Of a DNA stretch of 61,696 nucleotides, positions 8,619 through 18,617 are shown piece after piece; position 1 is the first letter of the stretch; every line of letters starts with the position of its first letter. The notes under the pieces were generated by a model. The model did not search any database. It was given only the letters and a program-made list of their open reading frames with translations, and was not told the origin of the DNA. The DNA lies in NCBI RefSeq assembly GCF_001010355.1, contig NZ_JPLA01000045.1, forward strand, positions 1-61,696. The letters run 5' to 3'. The position numbers were made by a program, and so were the translations under genes. This stretch comes from Dyella japonica DSM 16301. GTDB lineage: Bacteria; Pseudomonadota; Gammaproteobacteria; Xanthomonadales; Rhodanobacteraceae.

Positions 8619-9647
8619 ATGAGCATTTTCCAAACCACCGTCTCCGAGCTGGCCGAGCGTTTCGGCCTGGTCTGCCACGGCGACGGCTCGCGCATCATCG
8701 ACGGCGTGGGCACCCTGGCCGGTGCCGGTCCGAGCCAGCTGAGCTTCCTCTCCAACAGCAAGTACGCCTCCCAGCTGACGGCCACCCGCGCCGGCGTGGT
8801 GGTGATGCGCGAGGAAAACGTGGCCGACAGCCCGGTGATCGCCCTGGTGGCGCGTGATCCCTATGTGGCCTACGCCAAGATCGCCGCCCTGTTCGAACGC
8901 CTGCCTGCCTCGCCGCAGGGCGTCCACCCGACCGCCGTGGTGGCGCCGACCGCACGCGTGGCGCCGACCGCCAGCATCGGTCCGGGCTGCGTGATCGAGG
9001 ACGGCGCGGTGGTGGAAGACGGCGCGATCCTCGGCCCGCATTGCATCATCGGCCCCGAATGCACCGTCGGCGCCCAGTGTCGTCTGGTCGCCCGCGTGAC
9101 CCTGGTGATCCGCGTGACGCTGGGCAAGCGCGTGCTGGTCCATCCGGGCGCGGTGATCGGTTCGGACGGCTTCGGCCTCGCCTTCGACCGCGACCACTGG
9201 ATCAAGCTGCCGCAGCTGGGCGGCGTGCGCATCGGCGACGACTGCGAAATCGGCGCCAACACCACCATCGATCGCGGCGCGCTGGACGACACCGTGCTCG
9301 AGGAAGACGTGCGCCTGGACAACCAGATCCAGATCGCCCACAACGTCTATATCGGCGCGCACACCGCTTTGGCGGGCTGTGCGGCCGTGGCCGGCAGCGC
9401 CAAGATCGGCCGCTACTGCATGATCGGCGGCAATGCCGGCGTGCTGGGCCATCTGGAAGTCGCCGACCGGGTTACCATTACCGCCAAGAGCCTGGTCACG
9501 CACTCCATACGCGAGCCCGGTGAATACTCCTCGGGCGTCCCACTGCAGGAAAACCGCCAATGGCGGCGCAACGCAGCCCGATTCAAGCATCTCGATGAAT
9601 ACGTGCGCCGCCTTTCGGCGCTGGAGAAGGACAGCAACAATGAGTGA
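8619..9647 (+). CDS. lpxD: UDP-3-O-acyl-glucosamine N-acyltransferase LpxD
   Basis: Third step of lipid A synthesis: adds the second (R)-3-hydroxyacyl chain from ACP to UDP-3-O-acyl-glucosamine. The 342-residue product has an N-terminal uridine-binding domain (about 1-105) and then a left-handed beta-helix of hexapeptide repeats (VHPTAVVAPTARVAPTASIG and onward) with the catalytic His region at QIAHNVYIGAHT. The ATG at 8619 follows GGAG at six bases. An in-frame ATG at 8595 is possible but has a weaker ribosome site. It overlaps fabZ by 8 bp. Confidence 0.96.
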   Translation: MSIFQTTVSELAERFGLVCHGDGSRIIDGVGTLAGAGPSQLSFLSNSKYASQLTATRAGVVVMREENVADSPVIALVARDPYVAYAKIAALFERLPASPQGVHPTAVVAPTARVAPTASIGPGCVIEDGAVVEDGAILGPHCIIGPECTVGAQCRLVARVTLVIRVTLGKRVLVHPGAVIGSDGFGLAFDRDHWIKLPQLGGVRIGDDCEIGANTTIDRGALDDTVLEEDVRLDNQIQIAHNVYIGAHTALAGCAAVAGSAKIGRYCMIGGNAGVLGHLEVADRVTITAKSLVTHSIREPGEYSSGVPLQENRQWRRNAARFKHLDEYVRRLSALEKDSNNE

Positions 9648-10113
9648 CCTGACCGTGCCTTTCCACCTTCCCGTGAACGTGGAACAAATCCAGCAGCTGC
9701 TGCCGCACCGCTATCCGTTCCTGCTGGTCGACCGCGTGATCGAGCTGGTGCCGGACAAGAGCGCCGTGGCGATCAAGAACGTGACGATCAACGAGCCGTT
9801 CTTCCAGGGCCACTTCCCGGGTCATCCGGTGATGCCCGGCGTGCTGATCGTGGAAGCCATGGCCCAGGCCGCCGGTCTGCTCACGCAGATCTCCAGCCGC
9901 CTCAAGGGCACCACGGGCAGCCCGCTGTTCTACCTGGCCAAGGTGGACAACGCGCGCTTCAACGCGCCGGTGGTACCGGGCGATCAGCTGCGTCTTGAAG
10001 TGGAGCTCAAGCGCCTGCTGCGCAGCATGGGCCTGTTCGAGGCACGCACCATCGTCAACGGCAAGGAAGTGGCGAGCTGCGAGCTGATGTGCGCCGCGAG
10101 GTCCGACAAATGA
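9640..10113 (+). CDS. fabZ: 3-hydroxyacyl-ACP dehydratase FabZ
   Basis: Hot-dog-fold dehydratase that converts (R)-3-hydroxyacyl-ACP to trans-2-enoyl-ACP in fatty acid elongation, competing with LpxA and LpxD for the same hydroxyacyl-ACP pool. The 157-residue product shows [14 protein letters not shown] near residue 20, with the catalytic His, and [20 protein letters not shown] with the catalytic Glu. The start at 9640 overlaps the lpxD stop by 8 bp, and its stop overlaps lpxA as ATGA, so lpxD-fabZ-lpxA are tightly coupled. Confidence 0.98.
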   Translation: MSDLTVPFHLPVNVEQIQQLLPHRYPFLLVDRVIELVPDKSAVAIKNVTINEPFFQGHFPGHPVMPGVLIVEAMAQAAGLLTQISSRLKGTTGSPLFYLAKVDNARFNAPVVPGDQLRLEVELKRLLRSMGLFEARTIVNGKEVASCELMCAARSDK

Positions 10114-10883
10114 TCCATGCCACCGCGCAGATCGATCCTTCGGCCGTCATTGCGAACGACGTCAGCATCGGTGCGTACAGCGTGATCGGCGCCGATGTGC
10201 ATATCGGTGAAGGCACCGTGGTTGGCCCGCACGTGGTGATCGAAGGTCCCACCCGCATCGGCCGCGAGAACCAGATCAGCCAGTTCGCCTCGCTGGGTGG
10301 CGCGCCGCAGGACAAGAAGTTCAAGGGCGAGCCCACCGAGCTGATCATCGGCGACCGCAACCTGATCCGCGAGTTCGTCACCATCAACCGTGGCACCAGC
10401 GATGGCGGCGGCGCCACGCGCATCGGCAACGACAACTGGATCCTTGCCTACGTCCACATCGCGCACGATTGCCAGATCGGCAACAACACGGTGTTCTCCA
10501 ACTACTCCGCCCTTGCCGGCCATGTGGAAGTGGGCGACTGGGTGGTGATGGCCGGATTCTCGGGCGCGCACCAGTTCTGCAAGATCGGCGCGCATGCCTT
10601 CATCGGCATGGGCTGCCTGCTGGGCTCGGATGTGCCGCCGTTCGTGATGATGGCCAACGAGCAACGCGGACGTCCGCGCGGCATCAACAGCGAAGGCCTC
10701 AAGCGTCGCGGTTTCGACACCACGCGCATCTCCGCCATCAAGCGCGCCTACCGCACGCTGTACATGGCCGGCCTGACCCTGGCCGACGCGCGCGAGCAGC
10801 TGAGCACGCAGGCCAACGACAGCGACGACGTGCGCGCCATGCTCGAGTTCCTTGATCGCAGCGAGCGTTCGTTGGCACGTTGA
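10110..10883 (+). CDS. lpxA: UDP-N-acetylglucosamine acyltransferase LpxA
   Basis: First committed step of lipid A synthesis: transfers (R)-3-hydroxyacyl from ACP to the 3-OH of UDP-GlcNAc. The 257-residue trimeric left-handed beta-helix starts [14 protein letters not shown] and has hexapeptide repeats to about residue 185. The catalytic His lies in [15 protein letters not shown], and the helical C-terminal domain ([17 protein letters not shown]) is present. The start at 10110 gives a 4-bp overlap with fabZ. Its stop codon lies inside the left arm of a 12-bp hairpin. Confidence 0.98.
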   Translation: MIHATAQIDPSAVIANDVSIGAYSVIGADVHIGEGTVVGPHVVIEGPTRIGRENQISQFASLGGAPQDKKFKGEPTELIIGDRNLIREFVTINRGTSDGGGATRIGNDNWILAYVHIAHDCQIGNNTVFSNYSALAGHVEVGDWVVMAGFSGAHQFCKIGAHAFIGMGCLLGSDVPPFVMMANEQRGRPRGINSEGLKRRGFDTTRISAIKRAYRTLYMAGLTLADAREQLSTQANDSDDVRAMLEFLDRSERSLAR

Positions 10884-10905
10884 TATGAGCTTCGCTCATA
10901 TCAAC
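10879..10905. other. Perfect hairpin over the lpxA stop codon
   Basis: GTTGATATGAGC (10879-10890) pairs base for base with 10894-10905 across a TTC loop. The lpxA TGA (10881-10883) sits in the left arm. No T-run follows, so it is not a standard terminator; 38 bp further is the lpxB start. Confidence 0.75.
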
Positions 10906-10943
10906 CCATCAGGCACGGGCTCTGGCTTTAAGGGTGTCGCGAC

Positions 10944-12155
10944 ATGCTTGAAAACCAGGTGACCCGACGCGCGCCCACCATCGCCATCATCGCCGGCGAA
11001 GATTCCGGCGATCAGCTGGGCGCCGACCTGATCGCCGCGCTGCGCCGCCGCTATCCGGAGGCGCGCTTCGTCGGCATCGGCGGCGCGCGCATGCAGGCCA
11101 CCGGTTTCGACTCCTGGTACGACATCCGGGAGTTGTCGCTGTTCGGCTTCGCCGAGGTCGTCTCGCACCTGCCCCGGCTGCTGAAGCTGCGCAAGGAACT
11201 GGTGGCGCGCATCATCGCCGCGCGACCCGATGTGGTGGTCGGCATTGATGCGCCCGACTTCAATCTTGGCGTCGAAAAACGCCTGCGCGAAGCCGGCCTG
11301 CGCACTGTGCATTACGTCAGCCCCTCTGTCTGGGCCTGGCGCGAGAAGCGCACGGAGAAGATCGGCCGCAGTGCCAACCGGGTGCTGTGCCTGTTCCCGA
11401 TGGAACCGGCGATCTATGCGCGCCACGGCGTCGACGCACGCTTCGTCGGCCACCCGCTGGCCGATCGTTTTGCGCTGGTCTCCGATCGCATCGGCGCGCG
11501 CGATTTTCTCGGCATTCAGCTCAGCGTCCCGGTGCTCGCCGTGCTGCCGGGCAGTCGCGGTTCCGAGATCAAGCAATTGGGCAGCGCGTTCATCGAGGCC
11601 GCGCGCAAGGTCGCCGCGCAGATGCCGGGCCTGCGCATCATCGTGCCGGCGGCAAACGAGCGCGTGCACGCCAGCCTCAAGCAGATCATTGGCCATGCCG
11701 ACGACGAAAGCGCGCCGCAACTGATCGACGGTCACGCGCATGAAGCCATGCTCGCCGCCGACGTGGTGATGCTGGCCTCGGGCACCGCCACGCTGGAGGC
11801 CATGTTGGCCAAGCGTCCGATGGTGGTGGGTTACCGCGTATCGCCGGTGAGCTATCGCATTGCGCGCGCACTGAACATGCTCAAGACGGACGTCTATTCG
11901 CTGCCCAATATCCTGGCCCGCGCCAGCGGCATGGGCGACGACGTGGTGCTGGTGCCCGAACTGATGCAGGACGATTTCACCGCCGATAAGCTGGCCGATG
12001 CCACGCTGGCGCTGTTCCACGACAGCGAGCGGCGCGGCGCCATCGTCGCCGCATTCGAACAATTGCATCTCGCCTTGCGCGGCGATCTGCAAGGCCATGC
12101 CGGTGATCTGGCAGCCGACGCGGTCGCCGAACTGATCGAGGCGCATCATGCCTGA
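10944..12155 (+). CDS. lpxB: Lipid-A-disaccharide synthase LpxB
   Basis: Glycosyltransferase family 19; condenses UDP-2,3-diacylglucosamine with lipid X to form the beta-1,6 disaccharide of lipid A at the inner-membrane face. The 403-residue product shows the start [18 protein letters not shown], the SLFGFAEV segment, [11 protein letters not shown], and the nucleotide-sugar region [13 protein letters not shown]. It is slightly longer than the usual 380-390 residues, mainly through its first residues. It overlaps rnhB by 8 bp. Confidence 0.97.
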   Translation: MLENQVTRRAPTIAIIAGEDSGDQLGADLIAALRRRYPEARFVGIGGARMQATGFDSWYDIRELSLFGFAEVVSHLPRLLKLRKELVARIIAARPDVVVGIDAPDFNLGVEKRLREAGLRTVHYVSPSVWAWREKRTEKIGRSANRVLCLFPMEPAIYARHGVDARFVGHPLADRFALVSDRIGARDFLGIQLSVPVLAVLPGSRGSEIKQLGSAFIEAARKVAAQMPGLRIIVPAANERVHASLKQIIGHADDESAPQLIDGHAHEAMLAADVVMLASGTATLEAMLAKRPMVVGYRVSPVSYRIARALNMLKTDVYSLPNILARASGMGDDVVLVPELMQDDFTADKLADATLALFHDSERRGAIVAAFEQLHLALRGDLQGHAGDLAADAVAELIEAHHA

Positions 12156-12786
12156 AGCAAAGGCCAGGACGCGTCGTGAGGCGCCCGCCGCCGATGCCCT
12201 CGTGCGCTTTGTTGCCGGTGTCGACGAAGCTGGCCGCGGGCCACTGGCCGGTCCGGTCGCGGTGGCGGCAGTGATCCTCGATCCGTCCAAGCCGCGCATC
12301 CGCGGCCTGGACGATTCCAAGAAGCTCACGCATGCCAAGCGCGAAGCGCTGTACGAGAAAATCGTCGAGCGCGCGCTGAGCTACAGCATCGTGATGGTGA
12401 TGTCCGACGAGATCGACCGCATCAACATCTTCCAGGCCACCATGACGGGCATGTGCCGCGCCCTGGCGGGGCTCACGCCCAGCGCGCACGAAGCCTGGAT
12501 CGACGGCAATGCATTGCCGCGCGATCTGCCCTGCGCAGGACGCGCCATCATCGGCGGCGACGCGCTGGAACCTGCCATCAGTGCCGCGTCCATCCTGGCC
12601 AAGGTCACCCGCGACCGCTGGATGGTGGAACTCGATCGCCAGCATCCCGGCTACGGCTTCGCCGAGCACAAGGGTTACGGCACGCCAGCACACCTGGCCG
12701 CGCTGCAGCGGCTGGGGCCGTGCCCGCATCATCGACGCAGCTTTGCGCCGGTGAAGATCCTGGTGGACCAGGGCGTGCTGTTCTAG
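12148..12786 (+). CDS. rnhB: Ribonuclease HII
   Basis: Cleaves RNA in RNA-DNA hybrids and at single ribonucleotides left in DNA. The 212-residue product has the catalytic motif [14 protein letters not shown] (Asp and Glu near residues 28-29), [13 protein letters not shown] and a later Asp in [10 protein letters not shown], then [12 protein letters not shown]. The start at 12148 lies within the last codons of lpxB. It closes the lipid A cluster; in many relatives dnaE follows directly, but here a 66-residue protein and an opposing permease intervene. Confidence 0.97.
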   Translation: MPEAKARTRREAPAADALVRFVAGVDEAGRGPLAGPVAVAAVILDPSKPRIRGLDDSKKLTHAKREALYEKIVERALSYSIVMVMSDEIDRINIFQATMTGMCRALAGLTPSAHEAWIDGNALPRDLPCAGRAIIGGDALEPAISAASILAKVTRDRWMVELDRQHPGYGFAEHKGYGTPAHLAALQRLGPCPHHRRSFAPVKILVDQGVLF

Positions 12787-13148
12787 AACGATCCAAACGG
12801 AATGGACGTCCAACTCACGTTGCGTGGGCCGCGTCTCAAGATGCATCGACGAGGCCAAACAGCACCAGATAATGCATGCCCAATGACCCACGTCATCGGC
12901 TCGCAACAGCGCTAGGCTAGGCTCAAATCCTGGAACAGCGCCCGGCATGGGATGGCACAACAAGGCAACCTTTTTTGCCGCCGCTGCATCCGAATGGATA
13001 AGGAAGACGAGTCACCGCCTGCTCCCTCACCCGCTGAACATTTCACGCGGTGCGGTGTCTCCAGTTAGCAGGGACGCTGGCCCATGCGGTCTCCCCAGCC
13101 GCATGGCACTCAAGCTCCAAGCGCGCATTCGACCGCAGGAGTTGTGTC
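12787..13148. other. 362-bp gap after rnhB, no gene seen
   Basis: No convincing coding frame or T-tailed terminator. It holds a tandem TAGGCTAGGCT (12913-12923), which could contain a weak -10, and a perfect 7-bp hairpin CATGCGG/CCGCATG (13083-13105). It ends with the AGGAG ribosome site of the 66-residue protein. A promoter and leader for that small gene is the simplest reading. Confidence 0.5.
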
Positions 13149-13349
13149 ATGAGCACCATCCGCCGCCCCAACGAGCCTGACATCAGCCCCAACCTCACAC
13201 CACGCTCGCAACTCAGCCTTGAAGAGATGAATGCGATCGCCGAGGCCGAATACCGTCACGTCGACTACGACCGCCATCCGCTGAGGGTGGAGGGACTGGA
13301 ACACTACCTCGACCGTTACGACGCCAGCGAACGTTTTCACATCTGGTGA
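13149..13349 (+). CDS. Small acidic hypothetical protein (66 aa)
   Basis: Not recognised. A good AGGAG ribosome site precedes the ATG at 13149. The product is soluble, with no membrane segment or Cys. It is rich in acidic and aromatic residues and ends ...LEHYLDRYDASERFHIW. Its middle, QLSLEEMNAIAEAEYRHVDY, is predicted helical. It is not part of a longer domain, and it faces the permease tail 57 bp away. The strong ribosome site and charged, helix-like composition argue for a real gene, probably lineage-restricted. Confidence 0.6.
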   Translation: MSTIRRPNEPDISPNLTPRSQLSLEEMNAIAEAEYRHVDYDRHPLRVEGLEHYLDRYDASERFHIW

Positions 13350-13406
13350 ATGGTCCGGGCAGGCGACGATGGAGCGCCATCGTCGCCTTGGTGCAGTAGC
13401 GAGCGA

Positions 13407-14846
13407 TCAGTCGCGCGCCCGCAGCAGGCTGTGCCGATAGCCGTAGCCCACGTAGATCAGCATGCCCAGCGCCGTCCAGCCGGCCAGCAGCATCCAGTTG
13501 CCGGTATTCATCTGGGCGAGCAGGAACAGGCACACGGCCACGCCCAGCGGGCACACCACGACGGCGGCCGGCACGCGGAATCCGCGCGGCAACTCCGGGC
13601 GCGTGTGACGCAGGACCAGCACGCCGACGCATACCGTGGCGAAGGCCAGCAGCGTGCCCATCGAGAGCAGGTCGCCGAGCAGGCTCAACGGAAACACCGC
13701 CGCCAGCACGCCGCCAACCAGGCCGACCAGTACGGTCGTGCGATGCGGCGTCTGGAAGCGCTCGTGCACGGCGCCGAACATGCGCGGCAACAGACCATCG
13801 CCGGCCATGCTGTAGAGGATGCGCGCCAGGCCCAGGTGCATAACCAGGATCACCGAGGTCAGGCCGGCCACCGCGCCCACCTGCGTGAGCAGCTTGAGCC
13901 AGGCGAGCTGCGGATGCGCCGCCAGCGCGGTCGCCACCGGCTCGGCGGTGGCGAGCTGGGCGAACGGCACCAGTCCCGTGAGCACCGCCGCCACGATGAT
14001 GTAGAGCACGGTGCACACGGCCAGCGAAATCAGGATGCCGGCGGGCACGTTCTGCTGCGGATTGCGCGTTTCCTGCGCCGCCGTGGCCACCGCGTCGAAG
14101 CCGATGTAGGCGTAGAACACGCTGGTCGCCGCGCGGAACACGCCGCTCCAGCCGTAGTGATCCCCGCCCTGGTTGGCCGGCACATAGGGGTGCCACAGCG
14201 AGGTGTCGATGTATTGCAGGCCGAACACCACGAACAGGATCACCACCAACACCTTGACCACCACCACCACGCTGGCGAACAAGGTCGATTGCCGTGTGCC
14301 GGTGTAGAGCAGCGCCGTGATGGCGGCCACCACCAGCAGCGCCGGCAGGTTGATCCAGGCCCCGGTCACCACGAAATGGCCGTCGCGGAAAGCCAGTGGC
14401 GCATTGGCCAGCACGCTGGGGACATCGATGCCCATGCTGTGCAGCAGGCCCACCCCGTAGCCGGACCAGCCCACCGCCACCGACGACACCGCCAGCAGGT
14501 ATTCGGCCACCACGTTCCAGCCAATGAACCAGGCCAGCAGCTCGCCGAAGGTGGCATACGCGTAAACATAGGCACTGCCGGAGACCGGCAGCATGGCGGC
14601 GAACTCCGCGTAGCTCAGCGCCGCCAGCGCGGCGGCCAGGCCGGCCAGCACGAAGGAGATCGTCAGGGCCGGACCGGCATGCTCAGCCGCCGCCTGCCCG
14701 GTGATCACGAAGATGCCTGCGCCGATCACCGCACCCACACCCAGCACGATCAGATCCTTCAGGCCCAGCGTGCGCCGCAGGTTGTCGCTGGCGGTCAGCG
14801 ATGCCTCGATGGGTTTGGCGGTGAACAACGATCGGATCAGTGACAT
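13407..14846 (-). CDS. APC-family amino acid permease (CAT/YfnA type)
   Basis: Inner-membrane amino acid transporter of the amino acid-polyamine-organocation superfamily. The 479-residue product has about twelve membrane segments. TM1 carries the family's broken-helix motif GVGAVIGAGIFVITG, and LSYAEFAAMLPVSGSAYVYA follows in TM2-3. The late segments (RFPxxVPAAVV-like GFRVPAAVVVCPLGV) resemble cationic amino acid transporters; the substrate cannot be read from sequence. The ATG at 14846 follows GGGGAAG; the frame stays open another 77 codons upstream but into dnaE promoter sequence. It is transcribed opposite to its neighbours, an insertion between rnhB and dnaE. Confidence 0.9.
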   Translation of the reverse strand: MSLIRSLFTAKPIEASLTASDNLRRTLGLKDLIVLGVGAVIGAGIFVITGQAAAEHAGPALTISFVLAGLAAALAALSYAEFAAMLPVSGSAYVYAYATFGELLAWFIGWNVVAEYLLAVSSVAVGWSGYGVGLLHSMGIDVPSVLANAPLAFRDGHFVVTGAWINLPALLVVAAITALLYTGTRQSTLFASVVVVVKVLVVILFVVFGLQYIDTSLWHPYVPANQGGDHYGWSGVFRAATSVFYAYIGFDAVATAAQETRNPQQNVPAGILISLAVCTVLYIIVAAVLTGLVPFAQLATAEPVATALAAHPQLAWLKLLTQVGAVAGLTSVILVMHLGLARILYSMAGDGLLPRMFGAVHERFQTPHRTTVLVGLVGGVLAAVFPLSLLGDLLSMGTLLAFATVCVGVLVLRHTRPELPRGFRVPAAVVVCPLGVAVCLFLLAQMNTGNWMLLAGWTALGMLIYVGYGYRHSLLRARD

Positions 14847-14991
14847 CGGTGCTTCCCCGGCAAGCCTCGGGCCGCCGTGCAGGTGGATAAAGCGTTCGAC
14901 CATGCCAGTCCCGGCCCCTCCCTGCAACCGCCATAGGTCCGGCTCGATCCTGATGGCACCGGGGAAAGCCTTGGAGGCGGCAATGTCAATC

Positions 14992-15020
14992 TTGCCCGTC
15001 CCCTGCCGCACCGTTAGGCT
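14992..15020 (+). promoter_or_regulatory. Possible promoter of dnaE
   Basis: TTGCCC (14992-14997) and TAGGCT (15015-15020) are separated by exactly 17 bp and end 24 bp before the dnaE ATG. The -35 matches at four of six and the -10 at three of six. The region is the divergent gap between the permease and dnaE. Confidence 0.35.
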
Positions 15021-15044
15021 GAACATCCATCTCGCGCGTGCGCC

Positions 15045-18000
15045 ATGTCCGTCCGCTTCGCTCACCTTCACTTGCACAGCGAATATTCGCTGGTCGACTC
15101 GACTGTCCGCATCAAGGGACTGGTCGAAGCCTGCGTGCGCCTGGGCATCCCGGCCGTCGCGCTGACCGACGACAGCAACATGTTCGCGCTGGTGAAGTTC
15201 TACAAGGCGTGCAGCGCCGCCGGCATCAAGCCGATCGGTGGCTGCGACCTGTGGGTGAGCGCGCCGGACGATCCGCGTCCCTGGCGCCTCACCGTGGTCT
15301 GCCAGGATCGCGAGGGTTACCTCAATCTGTCACGCCTGGTGTCGCGCGCGTGGCGCGACGGCCAGCACAGCGGGCGCGCGCTGGTCGATGCGAGCTGGCT
15401 GACCGCGGATGCGACGCGTGGCCTGATCGCCCTGCTCGGCCGCGAAAGCGAAGCCGGACGCATCGCCGTCAACCAGGGCGTGAGCAACGCGGCAACCCGC
15501 CTGCGGCCGTTCGCCCAGCAGATGGCCGATCGCCTGTATCTCGAGCTGACCCGCACCGGTCGCGACGGCGAGGAAAACTGGAACGCTGCCGCCCTCGCCC
15601 TGGCCAGCGAACTCGACCTGCCGGTGATCGCCAGCAACGACGTGCGCTTCCTCAAGGCGGACAATTTCGAATCGCACGAAGCGCGCGTATGCATCAACCA
15701 GGGGCGCGTGCTGGCCGACCCCAAGCGCCCACGCGACTACAGCAACCAGCAGTACCTGAAATCGCCGGAAGAAATGGAGGCGCTGTTCGCCGACCTTCCC
15801 GAGGCGCTGGAAAACACCATCGAGCTGGCCAAGCGCTGCTCGCTGGAACTGGATTTCGGCACCTACTACCTGCCCGATTTCCCGGTGCCCGAAGGCCACG
15901 ACCTGGCCAGCTATATCCGCGAAATCTCGCGCGAGGGTCTGCGCGAGCGTCTCGAGTTCGCCGGCGTCGCGCCAGGCCGCACGCGCGAGGAATACGAAAC
16001 GCGACTGGAACGCGAGCTGGACGTCATCATCAAGATGGGCTTCCCCGGCTACTTCCTGATCGTGGCGGACTTCATCAACTGGGGTAAGCAGAACGGCATT
16101 CCGGTCGGACCGGGCCGCGGTTCGGGCGCGGGCTCGCTGGTGGCCTGGGTACTGAAGATCACCGATCTGGATCCGATCCAGTTCGACCTGCTGTTCGAGC
16201 GATTCCTCAATCCCGAACGCGTGTCGATGCCCGACTTCGACATCGACTTCTGCATGGATCGCCGCGACGAGGTGATCGACTACGTCGCGCGCAAATACGG
16301 CCGCGACCACGTCAGCCAGATCATCACCTACGGTTCGATGGCGGCCAAGGCCGTGCTGCGCGACTCCGGCCGCGTGCTCGGCATGGGCTACAACGCCGTC
16401 GACCGTATCGCCAAGCTGATCCCGGCGCGCCCGCTCGACCTCACCCTGCAATGCGCGCTGGGCCGCTCGGAAAAAGCCAAGAAAGAACCCGACCGCATCG
16501 TCAAGGAGTTCTGCGAACTCTACGAGCAGGACGAAGAAGCGCGCACCCTGATCGACCTGGCGCTGAGCCTGGAAAGCCTCACCCGCAACGTCGGCAAGCA
16601 CGCCGGCGGCGTGGTGATCGGTCCCAAGCCGCTGACCGAGTTCGCACCGCTGTACTGCGAACCGGGCGGCGCCGGCGTGGTGACTCAATACGACAAGGAC
16701 GACGTCGAAGCGGTCGGCCTGGTCAAGTTCGACTTCCTCGGCCTGCGCACGCTGACCATCATCGACTGGGCGGTGAAGGCGATCAATCTGCGCCGTGAAA
16801 CTTGCGGCGAAGCGCCGCTGGATATCGCCGCGCTGCCGCTCACCGACGCGCCTACCTACGACCTGCTGAAAAAAGCGCAGACGGTGGCGGTGTTCCAGCT
16901 CGAATCCTCCGGCATGCAGCGCATGCTCAAGGATGCCAAGCCCGACCGCTTCGAAGACATCATCGCGCTGGTGGCCTTGTATCGCCCCGGCCCGATGGAC
17001 CTGATTCCCAGCTTCGTGGCGCGCAAGCACGGCCGCGAGGATGTGATCTATCCCGACCCGCGCGTCGAGCCGATCCTGAAAGAGACCTACGGCATCATGG
17101 TCTATCAGGAGCAGGTGATGCAGATGGCGCAGATCGTGGGCGGTTATTCGCTCGGCGGCGCCGACCTGCTGCGCCGCGCGATGGGCAAGAAGAAGCTCGA
17201 GGAAATGGCGAAGGAACGCGCCAAGTTCCGCGAGGGCGCCGCCAAGGACGGACTCACCGGCGACAAGGCCGACGCCATCTTCGACTTGATGGAAAAGTTC
17301 GCCGGCTACGGCTTCAACAAGTCGCACGCCGCGGCCTATGCGCTGGTTTCGTACCAAACCGCTTGGCTGAAGGCGCACTACCCGGCCGAGTTCATGGCCG
17401 CGACGATTTCGTCGGACATGGACAACACCGACAAGGCCGTCACCTTCATCGACGAGTCCAAGGCGATCGGCCTGAAGGTGCTGCCGCCGGACGTCAACGC
17501 GTCCGAGTTCATGTTCGTGGCGGTGGAAGCGGACGGTTCGTCGTCGACCGGTCGCCAGGGCGCGCGCACCATCCGCTACGGCCTGGGCGCGATCAAGGGC
17601 GTCGGCCAAGGCGCATGCGAAGCGATCGCGGACGAACGCAAGCGCAACGGCCCGTACAAGGACCTGCCCGACTTCTGCCGTCGCGTGGACTCGACCAAGC
17701 TCAATCGTCGCGTGCTCGAAGCGCTGATCCTGTCCGGCTCGCTCGATGCGCTGGCAGAAAATCGCGCCAGCCTGATGGCGCAGCTGCCGAACGCGATGAA
17801 GGTCGCCGAGCAGCATCTGCGCGATCGGCAGAGCGGCCAGAACGATATGTTCGGCGCGATGATGGGCAGCGTTGCCCCTGTCGTGCAGGTGGATCTGCCC
17901 ACCGTGCCCGAATGGCCGCTGGAACAATTGCTGCAGGGCGAGCGCGACACGCTCGGCCATTACCTTTCTGGCCATCCCACCGATCCATGGAAGGATGAAC

Positions 18001-18617
18001 TGGCTCAGCTCTCGACTTGCCCGCTGGGCGAGATTGGCGATCGCTACCAGCCGCCCAAGCCACGCAAGAACGACGACGGCGACAACCGCTTCCGCCGCGG
18101 CCCGGATACGCCGTGGACGGTCGCCGGCATGGTCACCGCCATCCGCAAGCGCGGCGATAGCGATGCCTTCGTGCGGCTGGAAGACGGCACCGGCATCATC
18201 GAGGTGAGCTTCTTCGGCGAGCTCTACCAGCAGGTAGCGCCGCTGCTGACGCGCGACGAGATGCTGGTGGTGGAAGGCGGCCTGCGCATCGACGATTTCT
18301 CCGGCGGCGGCTTCGCCCTGCGCGCCCGCAGCGCCTACACCCTCGGCGACGCCTGCCGCCGCTACGCCCGCCTGCTGCGTTTAAAACTGAACGGGGTGAA
18401 CCCGGCCTTCATCGAGGACCTGCGGCGGACGTTGGCTGGGTACCGCGGTGGGCGCGCGAGCGTGATCCTCTACGGGTATCACAACGCGACGGCTCAGGCC
18501 GACCTGGAGCTGGGGGAGGAGTGGCGGGTGGATGCCATTCCGGAGCTGCTGCGGGCGATTCGGGCGGTGCCTGGGGTGGAGGCGGCAAAGTTGAGGATAG
18601 TGAAGAGCCAGGAGTGA
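15045..18617 (+). CDS. dnaE: DNA polymerase III subunit alpha DnaE
   Basis: Catalytic subunit of the replicative polymerase. The 1190-residue product starts with the PHP domain (FAHLHLHSEYSLVDS). The C-family polymerase core follows: the GPGRGSGAGSLVAW motif near residue 355 and the catalytic Asp pair in MPDFDIDFCMDRRDEV near residue 400. Then come the helix-hairpin-helix region (about 840-900) and a C-terminal OB-fold (WTVAGMVTAIRKRGD onward, about 1020-1100). It is about 30 residues longer than the E. coli protein. The stop at 18615-18617 starts a long inverted repeat, and accA follows as in E. coli. Confidence 0.98.
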   Translation: MSVRFAHLHLHSEYSLVDSTVRIKGLVEACVRLGIPAVALTDDSNMFALVKFYKACSAAGIKPIGGCDLWVSAPDDPRPWRLTVVCQDREGYLNLSRLVSRAWRDGQHSGRALVDASWLTADATRGLIALLGRESEAGRIAVNQGVSNAATRLRPFAQQMADRLYLELTRTGRDGEENWNAAALALASELDLPVIASNDVRFLKADNFESHEARVCINQGRVLADPKRPRDYSNQQYLKSPEEMEALFADLPEALENTIELAKRCSLELDFGTYYLPDFPVPEGHDLASYIREISREGLRERLEFAGVAPGRTREEYETRLERELDVIIKMGFPGYFLIVADFINWGKQNGIPVGPGRGSGAGSLVAWVLKITDLDPIQFDLLFERFLNPERVSMPDFDIDFCMDRRDEVIDYVARKYGRDHVSQIITYGSMAAKAVLRDSGRVLGMGYNAVDRIAKLIPARPLDLTLQCALGRSEKAKKEPDRIVKEFCELYEQDEEARTLIDLALSLESLTRNVGKHAGGVVIGPKPLTEFAPLYCEPGGAGVVTQYDKDDVEAVGLVKFDFLGLRTLTIIDWAVKAINLRRETCGEAPLDIAALPLTDAPTYDLLKKAQTVAVFQLESSGMQRMLKDAKPDRFEDIIALVALYRPGPMDLIPSFVARKHGREDVIYPDPRVEPILKETYGIMVYQEQVMQMAQIVGGYSLGGADLLRRAMGKKKLEEMAKERAKFREGAAKDGLTGDKADAIFDLMEKFAGYGFNKSHAAAYALVSYQTAWLKAHYPAEFMAATISSDMDNTDKAVTFIDESKAIGLKVLPPDVNASEFMFVAVEADGSSSTGRQGARTIRYGLGAIKGVGQGACEAIADERKRNGPYKDLPDFCRRVDSTKLNRRVLEALILSGSLDALAENRASLMAQLPNAMKVAEQHLRDRQSGQNDMFGAMMGSVAPVVQVDLPTVPEWPLEQLLQGERDTLGHYLSGHPTDPWKDELAQLSTCPLGEIGDRYQPPKPRKNDDGDNRFRRGPDTPWTVAGMVTAIRKRGDSDAFVRLEDGTGIIEVSFFGELYQQVAPLLTRDEMLVVEGGLRIDDFSGGGFALRARSAYTLGDACRRYARLLRLKLNGVNPAFIEDLRRTLAGYRGGRASVILYGYHNATAQADLELGEEWRVDAIPELLRAIRAVPGVEAAKLRIVKSQE

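Noticed and set aside
14847..15044. Riboswitch upstream of the amino acid permease
   Set aside because: No lysine, glycine, SAM or T-box pattern recognised; treated as an ordinary divergent promoter gap.
15330..17975. Very long antisense open frame opposite dnaE (881 codons)
   Set aside because: High-GC shadow of the dnaE codon pattern; no ribosome site, no recognisable domain, His/Arg/Asp-biased composition.
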